The notes under the pieces were generated by a model. The model did no database searches. It saw nothing but the letters and a program-made list of their open reading frames with translations, and had not been told where the DNA came from. From Acidimicrobiia bacterium UBA4744 (GTDB taxonomy: Bacteria > Actinomycetota > Acidimicrobiia > Spongiisociales > UBA4744), in the NCBI GenBank assembly GCA_002403855.1, contig DHIO01000051.1, forward strand, positions 21,911 to 38,482: DNA of 16,572 bases. Reading direction: 5' to 3'. This document shows, one piece after another, positions 1 to 6,905 of the stretch (its first letter is position 1; every line of letters begins with the position of its first letter). Both the position numbers and the translations under genes were made by a program.

Positions 1-29
1 GACTCAGAGGTGAAATACCAGTTGCGCAT
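1..29 (-). CDS. metK: S-adenosylmethionine synthetase, N-terminal codons only (partial)
   Basis: Reading leftwards from an ATG at 29-27, the window ends after nine complete codons, MRNWYFTSE, plus two bases TC that fit a serine. This matches the start of MetK, which usually begins with a few residues followed by FTSESVTEGHPD. MetK makes S-adenosylmethionine from ATP and methionine. The context supports the call: metK directly follows coaBC in many actinobacteria, and the gap here is only 21 bases. I see no strong Shine-Dalgarno sequence, so translation may depend on ribosomes arriving from coaBC. The fragment is very short, so the call rests on the FTSES signature plus gene order. Confidence 0.72.
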
Positions 30-50
30 GGCGGCGAGTATACGGGTCGG

Positions 51-1244
51 TCAACCGTCCCCGGTGCGTCCTTGGAGTTGGTCGGCCAAGAAGTCGCAGA
101 GGCGCCGGGCAACCTCGCGTTTGCTGAGCAGCGGCCATCGGTCCACGGTTCCGCGGCGGTCTATCAACGCAACCTGGTTGGTGTCGGACCCGAAACCCGA
201 TCCTTCCGCCGTGACATCGTTGGCCACGATGACATCAACACCTTTCGTCCGGGCTTTCTCGACTGCCCGGTCGATGGATCCCGTCTCAGCGGCAAACCCG
301 ACCAAATAGGGAGGCTGCTCCATGGCAGCCAGGCCGGCCAGGATGTCCGGCGTGGGCTCCAACTGGAGCTCGGGGATCCCCTCAGATCGCCGAAGCTTCG
401 TTCCGGCCGCATCGACGGGACGAAAATCTGCCACCGCCGCCGCCATCACCACCACTTCCGCTTCAGACGCCAGTTTGGCTACCGACTTGGCCATCTCTTC
501 GGCAGTCTCTACCTCGATCAGGGCGACGCCGGTCGGAGCAGGACGTGTCGCGCTGGACACCAGGGTGACGTCGGCTCCGCAAGCCGCAGCTTCCTGGGCG
601 ATGGCGAAACCCATCTTCCCGGACGATCGGTTGCCGACGAAGCGGACCGGATCGATCGGCTCCCGGGTACCACCGGCCGTGACCAGCACGCGGATTCCGC
701 TGAGACGCCCGGCGAGAAGCCGGTCGAGTGCTTGCAGTATCTCCTCCGGCTCGGCCATCCGGCCCGGTCCCGTGTCGCCTCCGGCCAACGTGCCACTCGC
801 CGGGCCCACCATCGAGTGGCCATCGGCTTCGAGAGCTGCCACATTGCGGCGGGTGGCTGCGTTCTCCCACATCTCGGTGTGCATCGCCGGGGCGAAGAGC
901 ATCGGAGCAGTGGTCGCCAGTAGGGTGGTCGAGACGAGATCGTCGGAGATCCCGTGAGCCGCCTTGGCGAGGGTATTGGCGGTTGCCGGGGCAACGACCA
1001 CCGCTTCCGCCCACTGCGCCAGCTCGGTGTGGGGGCTAACTGAATCGGCCCCGAAGAGCCCAGTGGCAGGATGGTGGCCGGTAATCGCGGCAAAGCTCTG
1101 GCGGCCGACGAACTCGAGAGCAGACGCAGTCATCATGACTCGGACCTCGGCGCCTTGCTCGATCAGCCGCCGGACGAGATACACCGTCTTGTAGGCTGCG
1201 ATGCCCCCCGATACTCCTACCAGGATGCGGCGCTCGTGGAGCAC
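51..1244 (-). CDS. coaBC: bifunctional phosphopantothenoylcysteine decarboxylase / phosphopantothenate-cysteine ligase CoaBC (Dfp)
   Basis: This 397-residue protein carries out two steps of coenzyme A synthesis: CTP-dependent joining of cysteine to 4'-phosphopantothenate (CoaB half), then FMN-dependent decarboxylation (CoaC half). The N-terminal flavoprotein domain (about 1-175) shows GVSGGIAAYK at 9-19, a likely catalytic His72 (SPHTEL), and PAMHTEMW at 119-126. Escherichia coli has Asn where this protein has His122. The flap motif is LAGGDTGPGRM, with Gly155 where E. coli has its cysteine. From memory, both changes are usual in actinobacterial CoaBC. The CoaB domain shows AGGTREPIDPVRF at 190-202, NRSSGKMG at 205-212, AAAVADFRP at 268-276 and a Lys283 motif (KLRR). 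The start is a GTG four bases after the rpoZ stop, immediately before the conserved flavodoxin-like strand. Confidence 0.96.
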   Translation of the reverse strand: MLHERRILVGVSGGIAAYKTVYLVRRLIEQGAEVRVMMTASALEFVGRQSFAAITGHHPATGLFGADSVSPHTELAQWAEAVVVAPATANTLAKAAHGISDDLVSTTLLATTAPMLFAPAMHTEMWENAATRRNVAALEADGHSMVGPASGTLAGGDTGPGRMAEPEEILQALDRLLAGRLSGIRVLVTAGGTREPIDPVRFVGNRSSGKMGFAIAQEAAACGADVTLVSSATRPAPTGVALIEVETAEEMAKSVAKLASEAEVVVMAAAVADFRPVDAAGTKLRRSEGIPELQLEPTPDILAGLAAMEQPPYLVGFAAETGSIDRAVEKARTKGVDVIVANDVTAEGSGFGSDTNQVALIDRRGTVDRWPLLSKREVARRLCDFLADQLQGRTGDG

Positions 1245-1248
1245 CCGG

Positions 1249-1479
1249 TCACTCTTCGACGCGCTCGACCGCCACCTTGCCTTCAGCGATTTCCTCCAGG
1301 GCGATCGTCAGCGGCTTGTGGCTGAGTGAGTGGACCTGGGGCGGCACGAAGTGGCCGATGCCTTCCCCCAACTGGTTGAAGTAGGCGTTGATTTGCCGAG
1401 CCCGGCGGGCGGACACGACCACCAGGTCGAAACGCCCGCCGGTCTCTTCGAGGACGTCCTCGATGGGTGGATGGATCAT
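1249..1479 (-). CDS. rpoZ: DNA-directed RNA polymerase omega subunit
   Basis: This 76-residue omega subunit helps assemble RNA polymerase and stabilises the beta' subunit. It begins MIHPPIEDVLEE and carries the family core ARRARQINAYFNQLGEG, then a C-terminal KPLTIALEEIAEGK segment typical of actinobacterial RpoZ. I chose the ATG at 1479 because it overlaps the gmk stop as TGATG and starts at the conserved IHPPI segment. The reading frame stays open upstream to a possible start at 1596, but that extension is low-complexity sequence antiparallel to nothing known and lies inside gmk. Gene order gmk-rpoZ-coaBC is the usual actinobacterial arrangement. No separate promoter or strong ribosome binding site is visible, so expression is probably coupled to gmk. 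Confidence 0.93.
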   Translation of the reverse strand: MIHPPIEDVLEETGGRFDLVVVSARRARQINAYFNQLGEGIGHFVPPQVHSLSHKPLTIALEEIAEGKVAVERVEE

Positions 1480-2129
1480 CAGTCTGCTTTCGTTGAGGGG
1501 ACATTCAGTATACGCAGAATGCGCTCCACTGCAGCCTCCACCGAATCGTTGACGACGATGTGGTCGAAGCGCTCCTCGGCCACCTCCAGTTGCCATCTGG
1601 CGATGGTGAGCCTTCGTTCAATGTCTTCGGGGGACGTGTCACCTCGGTTTCGCAATCTTCTTTCCAGTTCTTCGAGCGAGGGCGGCGCCAGAAACACTGT
1701 GAGCGCCTGGGGAAACGAGGTCTTCACCTGAACCGCGCCCAGGACCTCGATGTCGAGCAGCACATCTCTGCCCGCGGCCACGCGGTCGAGCACGGGAGCG
1801 CGCGGAGTTCCATACAGATGTCCGCTGTACTCCGCCCACTCCAGCAGTTCGCCCGCGTCTCGCATGCGAATGAACTCCGCAGGATCGACGAAGTAGTACT
1901 CCACTCCGTCGGTCTCCCCGGGTCGGGCAGATCGGGTCGTGGCCGAGATCGAGAAGAAGATTGGGTGGCGCTGCGCGAGGGCGTTGACGACCGTCGATTT
2001 TCCAACCCCGGAAGGGCCGGAAACGACGATCAGCCGACCGACCGGGGCCAGATCAGGAGAACTCCTCGAGGAGTGCGGCTCGTTGACGCTGCCCCAGCCC
2101 TCGGATTCGCCTGCTGTCTGCGATGGCAT
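1479..2129 (-). CDS. gmk: guanylate kinase
   Basis: Guanylate kinase phosphorylates GMP to GDP with ATP, linking purine synthesis to GTP and ppGpp pools. The P-loop GPSGVGKST lies at about 38-46. It is followed by the GMP-binding segment SISATTRSARPGE with VEYYFV, the ELLEWAEYSGHLYGTP region, DVLLDIEVLGA, and FLAPPSLEELERRLRNRG. From the only ATG the protein has 216 residues, slightly long for the family (about 190-210). That start lies 77 bases inside mihF and is preceded by GGAGG with only 3 bases between. A CTG at 2051, just after the mihF stop and 10 bases after GAGGAG, would give about 190 residues and avoid the overlap. No GTG or TTG start lies between them. Function is secure; the N-terminus is not. 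Confidence 0.93.
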   Translation of the reverse strand: MPSQTAGESEGWGSVNEPHSSRSSPDLAPVGRLIVVSGPSGVGKSTVVNALAQRHPIFFSISATTRSARPGETDGVEYYFVDPAEFIRMRDAGELLEWAEYSGHLYGTPRAPVLDRVAAGRDVLLDIEVLGAVQVKTSFPQALTVFLAPPSLEELERRLRNRGDTSPEDIERRLTIARWQLEVAEERFDHIVVNDSVEAAVERILRILNVPSTKAD

Positions 2130-2364
2130 GGCCCTCCATCAACCGCTTGGCTTTCACTTTGCCGGTTCCGGGCAGCGAGGACAGCACGGCGTTCACTTTC
2201 ATCCCGGCCACAATGGGATCCTCATCGGCGCGTTCCAGCAGTTCCGGGAAGGAGATCGACCCGGTCTTCAGGAGTTGCTTGATCTCGGCCCTCACCTTCC
2301 TGGCTTCCGCGGCTTTGGCGAGTGCTTCAGCGCGCTGTTCTTCGGTCAATTCTGGCGGTGCCAT
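2053..2364 (-). CDS. mihF: mycobacterial-type integration host factor (mIHF)
   Basis: This 103-residue basic DNA-binding protein belongs to the actinobacterial mIHF family, which is unrelated to the IHF/HU fold and acts in nucleoid organisation. It shows the family layout: a charged N-terminal helix (LTEEQRAEALAKAAEARKVRAEIK, here split across about residues 6-29), a helical middle, MKVNAVLSSLPGTGKVKAKRLM at about 55-76, and the signature RRIRGLGQRQRAALL at 85-99. The LPGTGKVKA helix-hairpin part and RGLG probably contact DNA. It sits between pyrF and gmk, exactly as in mycobacteria, and is one of the best taxonomic clues in the window. The ATG at 2364 has GGAGG close upstream (3-base spacing). 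Confidence 0.94.
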   Translation of the reverse strand: MAPPELTEEQRAEALAKAAEARKVRAEIKQLLKTGSISFPELLERADEDPIVAGMKVNAVLSSLPGTGKVKAKRLMEGHAIADSRRIRGLGQRQRAALLEEFS

Positions 2365-2413
2365 ACGCCTCCAGTATCAGGTAGGTCGCACTCTACCAAG
2401 CCCGAGGGCGGCC

Positions 2414-3112
2414 TCAGTCCGTTGTTTCGAGAACGGCAGCTGCTGCTCCCACCGGATCACGAGCCTGCACGATCGGTCTTCCGATCACCAGGTAGTCTGC
2501 GCCTCGCTGTAGCGCCTCAGCCGGGGCTGCCGTCCTTCGCTGATCGTGACCTGTGACGCCCGACGGCCTGATGCCCGGTGTCACTTTGAGCAGTCGGGGG
2601 GCGACCTGCGCGATCACTCCGAGCTCCTCGGGCGAACACACCACGCCTTCACAACCGGCGGTTGCGGCCAGTTTCGCCAGCCGGGCAGTCTGCCGTCCTG
2701 GAGAACCGGATACACCCACCTCGGCCAGGTCGTCCGCCGTCATGCTGGTCAGCACGGTCACCGCCAGGATGCCGGCACGCCGTCCGCCGGAGCCTTGTTC
2801 TAGACCATCGACCGCTGCTCCGAGCATGCGGCTCCCTCCACCGGCGTGAACGGTGACCCATCTTGCACCAAGCCGACCCAGCTGGCTCGCCGCCCGGGCC
2901 ACCGTGGTGGGGATGTCGTGCAGCTTGGCGTCGGCAAGAACCGGTTGACCGAGAGCGGCCACGGCCGCCACGGTGGCGGTACCGGGGCCCATCATCAACT
3001 CCAGACCAACCTTGAAGCCGCCAACATGCGGGCCAAGGGTCTTGGCCAGGCGCACCGCTTCCTCGGCGGTGCCGACATCGAGTGCCACCAGAATCGGATT
3101 GGGAGAGAGCAT
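2414..3112 (-). CDS. pyrF: orotidine 5'-phosphate decarboxylase
   Basis: PyrF removes CO2 from OMP to give UMP, the last step of the pathway. This 232-residue protein is of the shorter bacterial type, with LVALDVGT at 8-15, Lys34 (GGFKVG), the catalytic DAKLHDIP at 61-68 (Asp61, Lys63, Asp66), a histidine strand WVTVHAGGG, and the phosphate-binding end TPGIRPSGV followed by GADYLVIGRPI. Many mycobacteria have the longer PyrF type, so this form differs from theirs. It begins four bases after the pyrD stop. No good Shine-Dalgarno sequence is visible, so re-initiation after pyrD is likely. It is the last pyrimidine gene of the operon; mihF follows after a 49-base gap. Confidence 0.95.
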   Translation of the reverse strand: MLSPNPILVALDVGTAEEAVRLAKTLGPHVGGFKVGLELMMGPGTATVAAVAALGQPVLADAKLHDIPTTVARAASQLGRLGARWVTVHAGGGSRMLGAAVDGLEQGSGGRRAGILAVTVLTSMTADDLAEVGVSGSPGRQTARLAKLAATAGCEGVVCSPEELGVIAQVAPRLLKVTPGIRPSGVTGHDQRRTAAPAEALQRGADYLVIGRPIVQARDPVGAAAAVLETTD

Positions 3113-3116
3113 CAGA

Positions 3117-4028
3117 TCACCATGGCTTCATTGCCCCTATCAGTTCCTCAACTCGATCAACGCCATGGCGATTGCAGTAGGCCCGGAGTTGGCGAAGGAC
3201 GGTCCGCCCCACCCGGGGGCGTTCGAAGTGAGCAGTGCCGATTGCCACGCCGGAGGCTCCGGCAAGGAGATATTCGACGACATCGGAGCCGCTTCGAACT
3301 CCCCCGCATCCGATGATGGGAACGGTCGGGAAGGCCGCCCGAACCTCCAGCACACAACGGAGGGCAATCGGCTTGAGAGGAGGGCCCGAATAGCCGCCCT
3401 TGGTCATGGTGAGTAGAGGTCTTCTGGTTTCGATGTCGATGGCCGCTCCCGTGATGGTATTCGTCAAGACGAGCCAGTCTGCCCCGGCCGAAAGCGCGGC
3501 CCCGGCGACGGCGACGATGTCCTGGGCGTTGGGAGAGAGCTTGGCACCGATCGGTTTGTCGACGGCCGCCCGCACCGCCCGCACGACCGAACCGGTAGCG
3601 TCGGCATCGAGCGCCCAAATCGTCTCTCCGGCCAAGTTGGGGCACGAAAGGTTGATCTCTACGGCGTCGATGTTGGTGGTCGCCAGTGCCCGGGCAACTT
3701 CTGCATACTCCGCCACCGTGGTTCCTACCGCCGAACCCCAGACGGGGACCGGGAGATCCACGAGGTGCGGTCCGACCTCCTCGACCCACGCCGTCACCCC
3801 CGGGTTCTGAATTCCGATGGCATTCAGCATCCCCGCCCCGGTGTTCGCCAGCCGCGGGGCGGGGTTGCCCGACCACGCCGTGCCGCTCACCGATTTGGCT
3901 ACCGCTGCTCCGTAGGCCTCCAAAGCACCGACTCCGGCGAAATCGACCACCGAACCGACGGTTCCGGAGGCGGCAACCAGCGGCGATCGGAGCGAAACCG
4001 GGCCGAGCGCGACGGACATGTCGATCAT
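3117..4028 (-). CDS. pyrD: dihydroorotate dehydrogenase, class 1B-like catalytic subunit
   Basis: This 303-residue FMN enzyme oxidises dihydroorotate to orotate. Features pointing to class 1B (the NAD-linked PyrD/PyrK type) are SGNPAPRLANTGAGMLNAIGIQNPG at about 53-77 (written in parts: GNPAPR, GMLNAIG, QNPG), Cys129 in NLSCPN as probable catalytic base, AKLSPNAQDI, NTITG with IDIETRRPLL, SGPPLKPIALR, and the phosphate-binding IIGCGGVRSGSDVVEYLLAGA. Class 1B enzymes normally need PyrK, an iron-sulfur/FAD electron-transfer subunit, but no pyrK is in the window. The ATG at 4028 overlaps the stop of a possible 18-codon ORF (ATGA) and has no clear Shine-Dalgarno sequence of its own. A second ATG at 4019 is possible. 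Function is firm; the electron acceptor is inferred. Confidence 0.93.
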   Translation of the reverse strand: MIDMSVALGPVSLRSPLVAASGTVGSVVDFAGVGALEAYGAAVAKSVSGTAWSGNPAPRLANTGAGMLNAIGIQNPGVTAWVEEVGPHLVDLPVPVWGSAVGTTVAEYAEVARALATTNIDAVEINLSCPNLAGETIWALDADATGSVVRAVRAAVDKPIGAKLSPNAQDIVAVAGAALSAGADWLVLTNTITGAAIDIETRRPLLTMTKGGYSGPPLKPIALRCVLEVRAAFPTVPIIGCGGVRSGSDVVEYLLAGASGVAIGTAHFERPRVGRTVLRQLRAYCNRHGVDRVEELIGAMKPW

Positions 4029-4081
4029 CGGTACTGCCAGCCGGACGCCGGCCCGCGCACCTCGCGGCGATTCATGATCAT
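4025..4081 (-). CDS. possible 18-codon ORF coupled to pyrD
   Basis: In the 96-base gap between pyrC and pyrD, an ATG at 4081 opens a frame beginning MIMNRREVRGPASG that ends in a TGA overlapping the pyrD ATG as ATGA. A GAGGGG sequence lies about 6-8 bases upstream of the ATG. pyrD has no convincing ribosome binding site itself, so this micro-ORF could deliver ribosomes to it by coupling. The start codons sit inside a perfect 12-base palindrome at 4072-4083. I do not recognise the peptide. It may be chance, a coupling device, or a remnant of genes lost from this spot. Confidence 0.3.
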   Translation of the reverse strand: MIMNRREVRGPASGWQYR

Positions 4082-4083
4082 GA
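4072..4083. repeat. 12-base perfect palindrome between pyrC and pyrD
   Basis: The sequence TCATGATCATGA equals its own reverse complement. It lies in the only sizeable gap inside the pyr operon and overlaps the first codons of the possible micro-ORF. It is short enough to arise by chance, and I cannot tie it to a known regulator. Confidence 0.35.
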
Positions 4084-4124
4084 CCGTCCCCTCGGTGGAC
4101 GCTGCTGACGAGGGTGCGCTTCTC

Positions 4125-5396
4125 TCACCGTTGTACCTTGCCGTCCCGGAACGTCAGCCGGCCGTCGTACATCGTTGCCACCACCCGGCCTTGTAGCGGC
4201 CTGCCGACGAAGGGCGAGTTTTCGGCCCGAGAGGCGAAGGTTTCCGGGGTCCAAGGAGAACTCGGGTCGAAGACGACCAGATGGGCACGACCACCCGGCT
4301 CCAGCCATCGACCCTGGTCGTCCAAACCGCCGATCCGGGCCGGTCCCACCGACATACGCTGGAAGAACTCAACCGGTTGCAGACCGACCGCGGTGTTGAC
4401 TACTGCAGCCGCAGTTTCGAGACCGATGATCCCTCGCGGGGCATCCTCGAATGGGACATCCTTCTCATGGGCGGCGTGCGGGGCATGGTCCGTCGCCACA
4501 ACATCGATGGTCCCCTCCACCAGACCTTTGCGGATCGCCTCGATGTCGGCCGGTTGCCGGAGGGGCGGATACATCTTGACGTCCGGATTCATGCGTTGAA
4601 CCTCCCGATGATCGAGCATCAGGTGGTGGGGGGTGACTTCGGCCGTTACGGGCAATCCCTCATCCTTTGCTCGGCTCACCAGTTCGAGCGTGCCCGAAGT
4701 CGAAACATGCTGCACGTGATAGCGGACTCCGGTGAGCCGCACCAGGGCCAAGTCGCGCGCAACTACGGTTTCTTCCGCGAGGGCCGGCAGACCTGCCATG
4801 CCGAGGCGCGAGGACACTGTCCCCTCGTGCATGTGCCCGCCTCGCGTCAAGCCCCGGTCTTCCGGGTGTTGAGCGACTACACCGCCGATTTCGGCCAGGT
4901 ACTCCATAGCCCGGCGCAGCAGCCCGGCATCCGCGACGGAATCTCCGTCATCCGAGAAGATCCTCACTCCGGCGGCCCACAACTCGTCGAGATGGGCGAG
5001 TTTCGTACCCTCTCTTCCCATCGTGACGGCTCCGGCCGAAACCACCTCGACGAGACCCTCTTCCCGGCCCCGGTCGCTCACGAAGCGAGCCAGGTGACCG
5101 GCATCGATCGCCGGCTCGGTGTTGGGCATGGCCACCACTGCCGTGAAACCACCTGCGGCGGCCGCGGCCGATCCACTGCCGATGTCCTCTTTCCATTCCT
5201 GACCGGGTTCGCGGAAGTGCACATGGATGTCGACCAGCCCCGGCCCGATCAGGCTCCCCGCACAGTCGACGATCTCTCCCGAAGTCTTCAGGTTTGCCCC
5301 GATATCGGTGATCAGTCCATCTTCGACCAGGACGTCTCCGTCGATCACACCGTCCGGAGTGACGATCTTCCCGTTGGCGAACAAGGTTTCAATCAT
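4125..5396 (-). CDS. pyrC: dihydroorotase (class I, zinc amidohydrolase)
   Basis: PyrC reversibly closes carbamoyl-aspartate to dihydroorotate. The 423-residue length and motifs match the class I Gram-positive type. Predicted metal ligands are visible: His58 and His60 (DIHVHFREPG), an Asp in FSDDG at about 149-150, His177 (VAQHPED), His230 (HVQHVST) and Asp303 (ATDHAPH). VAMPNTEPAID at 88-98 is the substrate loop signature. I start it at the ATG at 5396, giving MIETLFANGK, not at the upstream ATG at 5516. The longer version would add 40 residues with no dihydroorotase similarity, encoded inside pyrB. The chosen start overlaps the pyrB stop by 8 bases, indicating translational coupling. No carA or carB follows, unlike most actinobacterial pyr operons. 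Confidence 0.96.
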   Translation of the reverse strand: MIETLFANGKIVTPDGVIDGDVLVEDGLITDIGANLKTSGEIVDCAGSLIGPGLVDIHVHFREPGQEWKEDIGSGSAAAAAGGFTAVVAMPNTEPAIDAGHLARFVSDRGREEGLVEVVSAGAVTMGREGTKLAHLDELWAAGVRIFSDDGDSVADAGLLRRAMEYLAEIGGVVAQHPEDRGLTRGGHMHEGTVSSRLGMAGLPALAEETVVARDLALVRLTGVRYHVQHVSTSGTLELVSRAKDEGLPVTAEVTPHHLMLDHREVQRMNPDVKMYPPLRQPADIEAIRKGLVEGTIDVVATDHAPHAAHEKDVPFEDAPRGIIGLETAAAVVNTAVGLQPVEFFQRMSVGPARIGGLDDQGRWLEPGGRAHLVVFDPSSPWTPETFASRAENSPFVGRPLQGRVVATMYDGRLTFRDGKVQR

Positions 5397-6306
5397 CGTG
5401 CACCTCCCCTCCCAACAGTCTGAAAAGGACCGCCATCCGCACGGCCACTCCGTTCGAGACCTGCTCGAGGATTCGGGCCCGGGGGTGATCGGCGACCTCC
5501 GGAGCGATCTCCACACCCCGGTTCATGGGTCCCGGATGCATAACGATTGCGTTCTCCTGCAGCCGTCCGAAACGTTCGCGAGTCATCCCGAACCGGCTCA
5601 CGTACTCGGGAAGCGAAGGAAAGACCGAGGCACCTCCTCGTTCTGCTTGGATGCGCAACAGGTAGATGACGTCGACATCGAGCACGTCGTCGATCGATCC
5701 GGCGACCTTGACCGGCCATCCCTCCAGATCGACGGGCAGCAAAGTCGATGGTGCCACCAGGGTGACTTCCGCTCCTAATGCGGAGAAGGTTGAGATGTCG
5801 GACCGCGCCACCCGCGAATGCCGGATGTCGCCCACGATCGCAATCCGCAGCCCGTCCAGCGTTCCGAAGTGCTGGCGAATGGTGAGCGCGTCGAGTAAGG
5901 CCTGCGTCGGATGCTGGTGGGCACCATCGCCGGCGTTGAGGACCGGCAATCCCGTCCAATCCGCGATCCGCCACTGGGCCCCCGTGGACTTGTGACGAAC
6001 CACCAAGGCGTCGGCGCCCATCGCCTTGATCGTCAAAGCCGTGTCCTTGAGACTCTCCCCTTTGCTGAGCGAGGATGTGGACGGGGAGAAACTCATGGTG
6101 TCCGCTGAGAGGGCCTTGGCCGCCCGTTCGAACGACAACCGCGTCCGAGTAGACGGTTCGAAGAAGAGCATCGCCACCGTCTTCCCACGTAGGGCCGGAA
6201 CCTTGGGAATCGTTCGGTCGAGTACTTCGACGAACTCCTCCGATAGATCCAGGAGGGATTCGAGATCCTCGCGCGTCATGTCGTCGGTGTTCAAGAAATG
6301 CTTCAT
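5389..6306 (-). CDS. pyrB: aspartate carbamoyltransferase catalytic subunit
   Basis: PyrB condenses carbamoyl phosphate with aspartate, the first committed pyrimidine step. The 305-residue protein shows the carbamoyl-phosphate loop FFEPSTRTR at 48-56, a second phosphate contact in SLSKGES (Lys82), HPTQALLD at 132-139, the aspartate-domain motif GDIRHSRVARS, and HPGPMNRG at 257-264, which closes the active site. No pyrI regulatory chain is present, as expected outside enteric bacteria. The ATG overlaps the pyrR stop as ATGA and the stop overlaps pyrC by 8 bases, so pyrR-pyrB-pyrC is one translationally coupled unit. Its substrate carbamoyl phosphate must come from synthetase genes elsewhere in the genome. 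Confidence 0.97.
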   Translation of the reverse strand: MKHFLNTDDMTREDLESLLDLSEEFVEVLDRTIPKVPALRGKTVAMLFFEPSTRTRLSFERAAKALSADTMSFSPSTSSLSKGESLKDTALTIKAMGADALVVRHKSTGAQWRIADWTGLPVLNAGDGAHQHPTQALLDALTIRQHFGTLDGLRIAIVGDIRHSRVARSDISTFSALGAEVTLVAPSTLLPVDLEGWPVKVAGSIDDVLDVDVIYLLRIQAERGGASVFPSLPEYVSRFGMTRERFGRLQENAIVMHPGPMNRGVEIAPEVADHPRARILEQVSNGVAVRMAVLFRLLGGEVHDD

Positions 6307-6830
6307 GCCTTCTCCTCGATCCAGATGCCTTCCTCACCGTCCGTCTCCTGCAGCCTGACCGTTACCCGCTCGCTCGATGAGGTAGGAAGGTTCTTGCCGA
6401 CGAAGTCGGGACGGATGGGCAGCTGACGATGCCCTCGATCAACCAGGACGGCCAGCTGAACCGCCCGGGGACGCCCCAAGTCCGCGAGCGCGTCGAGCGC
6501 AGCCCGGATCGTGCGCCCCGTGTAGAGCACATCGTCGACCAGCACAATGATCTTCCCGGTCGGATCGTCGGGCAGGGCGGTGGCGCCGAGCTCTGTGGTC
6601 GGCCGGCGGTCTAGGTCGTCGCGATAGAGTCCGATGTCGAGCGTCCCTACCGGCACCTTGACGTGCTCGAAGTCATCGATGACCCGGCTGAGACGTTCGG
6701 CCAGAGGGGCGCCCCGAGTGTGGATTCCGACCAGCAAGGTCTCCGTCGCGCCCTTGTTGCGCTCCAGAATCTCATGAGCTACCCGGCGGAGGGCCCGCTC
6801 GATCTCATCGGGTTTCATCACCTGGGTCAC
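6303..6830 (-). CDS. pyrR: PyrR, pyrimidine operon RNA-binding regulator / uracil phosphoribosyltransferase
   Basis: PyrR senses UMP/UTP and binds a hairpin in pyr mRNA to lower expression; many PyrR proteins also convert uracil and PRPP to UMP. The 175-residue protein has the type I phosphoribosyltransferase fold signs: VGIHTRGAPLAERL at 34-47, GTLDIGLYRDD at 62-72, the PRPP loop VLVDDVLYTGRT at 96-107, and LPIRPDFVGKNLPTS near the end. I start it at the GTG at 6830. A GGAGG at 6839-6835 lies 4 bases before it, and its GTG overlaps the leader ORF stop as GTGA. The in-frame ATG at 6818 would put that site 16 bases away. The hairpin it should bind lies about 80 bases upstream, so the gene is probably autoregulated. 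Confidence 0.96.
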   Translation of the reverse strand: MTQVMKPDEIERALRRVAHEILERNKGATETLLVGIHTRGAPLAERLSRVIDDFEHVKVPVGTLDIGLYRDDLDRRPTTELGATALPDDPTGKIIVLVDDVLYTGRTIRAALDALADLGRPRAVQLAVLVDRGHRQLPIRPDFVGKNLPTSSSERVTVRLQETDGEEGIWIEEKA

Positions 6831-6898
6831 GTCGCCTCCCCCCGTGCATACATGAAAAAGGCCGCCCCAGGGGCGGCATACGGTTGCGATCTGAACAT
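6827..6898 (-). CDS. pyr operon leader ORF, 23 codons, coupled to pyrR
   Basis: An ATG at 6898, six bases after a strong Shine-Dalgarno AAGGAG (6910-6905), opens a 23-codon frame starting MFRSQPYAAPG, continuing AAFFMYARGEAT, and ending in a TGA that overlaps the pyrR GTG as GTGA. The Shine-Dalgarno sequence forms the 3' arm of the PyrR-binding hairpin, so PyrR should control its translation. Codons 8-15 run through the terminator-like hairpin and its T-tract; the T-tract encodes Phe-Phe. A ribosome translating the ORF would unwind that hairpin and arrive at pyrR. I know no homologue of the peptide. Its role is probably the act of translation, not the product. It is too short to be proven from sequence alone, but the spacing and overlaps are all coherent. 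Confidence 0.72.
   Translation of the reverse strand: MFRSQPYAAPGAAFFMYARGEAT
6855..6877 (-). terminator. intrinsic terminator-like hairpin (attenuator) inside the pyr leader ORF
   Basis: In the transcript, a perfect 7-base-pair stem GCCGCCC / GGGCGGC with a 3-base loop (6877-6861) is followed after one C by five U residues (6859-6855). It sits between the PyrR-binding hairpin and pyrR, entirely within the leader ORF. I found no convincing competing antiterminator stem upstream, so readthrough would most simply depend on a translating ribosome. Confidence 0.7.
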
Positions 6899-6905
6899 AT
6901 TCTGC

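Noticed and set aside
1141..1244. coaBC appears to lack the E. coli active-site Asn (PAMH instead of PAMN) and flap Cys (Gly instead)
   Set aside because: As I recall, mycobacterial and other actinobacterial CoaBC carry the same PAMHTEMW and Gly flap, so this is a lineage trait and not a defect. The changed residues lie further inside the gene at codons 122 and 155.
2380..2397. A 5-base-pair stem with 8-base loop between pyrF and mihF
   Set aside because: The stem is short, the loop large and no U-tract follows; such repeats are expected by chance.
4281..5423. A long plus-strand open frame of 380 codons opposite pyrC
   Set aside because: It mirrors pyrC, whose metal ligands are all in place, and the antisense translation shows no recognisable domain or consistent start signal.
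5397..5516. A 40-residue N-terminal extension of pyrC
   Set aside because: The extension lies inside pyrB, has no dihydroorotase similarity, and the internal ATG at 5396 gives a family-typical start.
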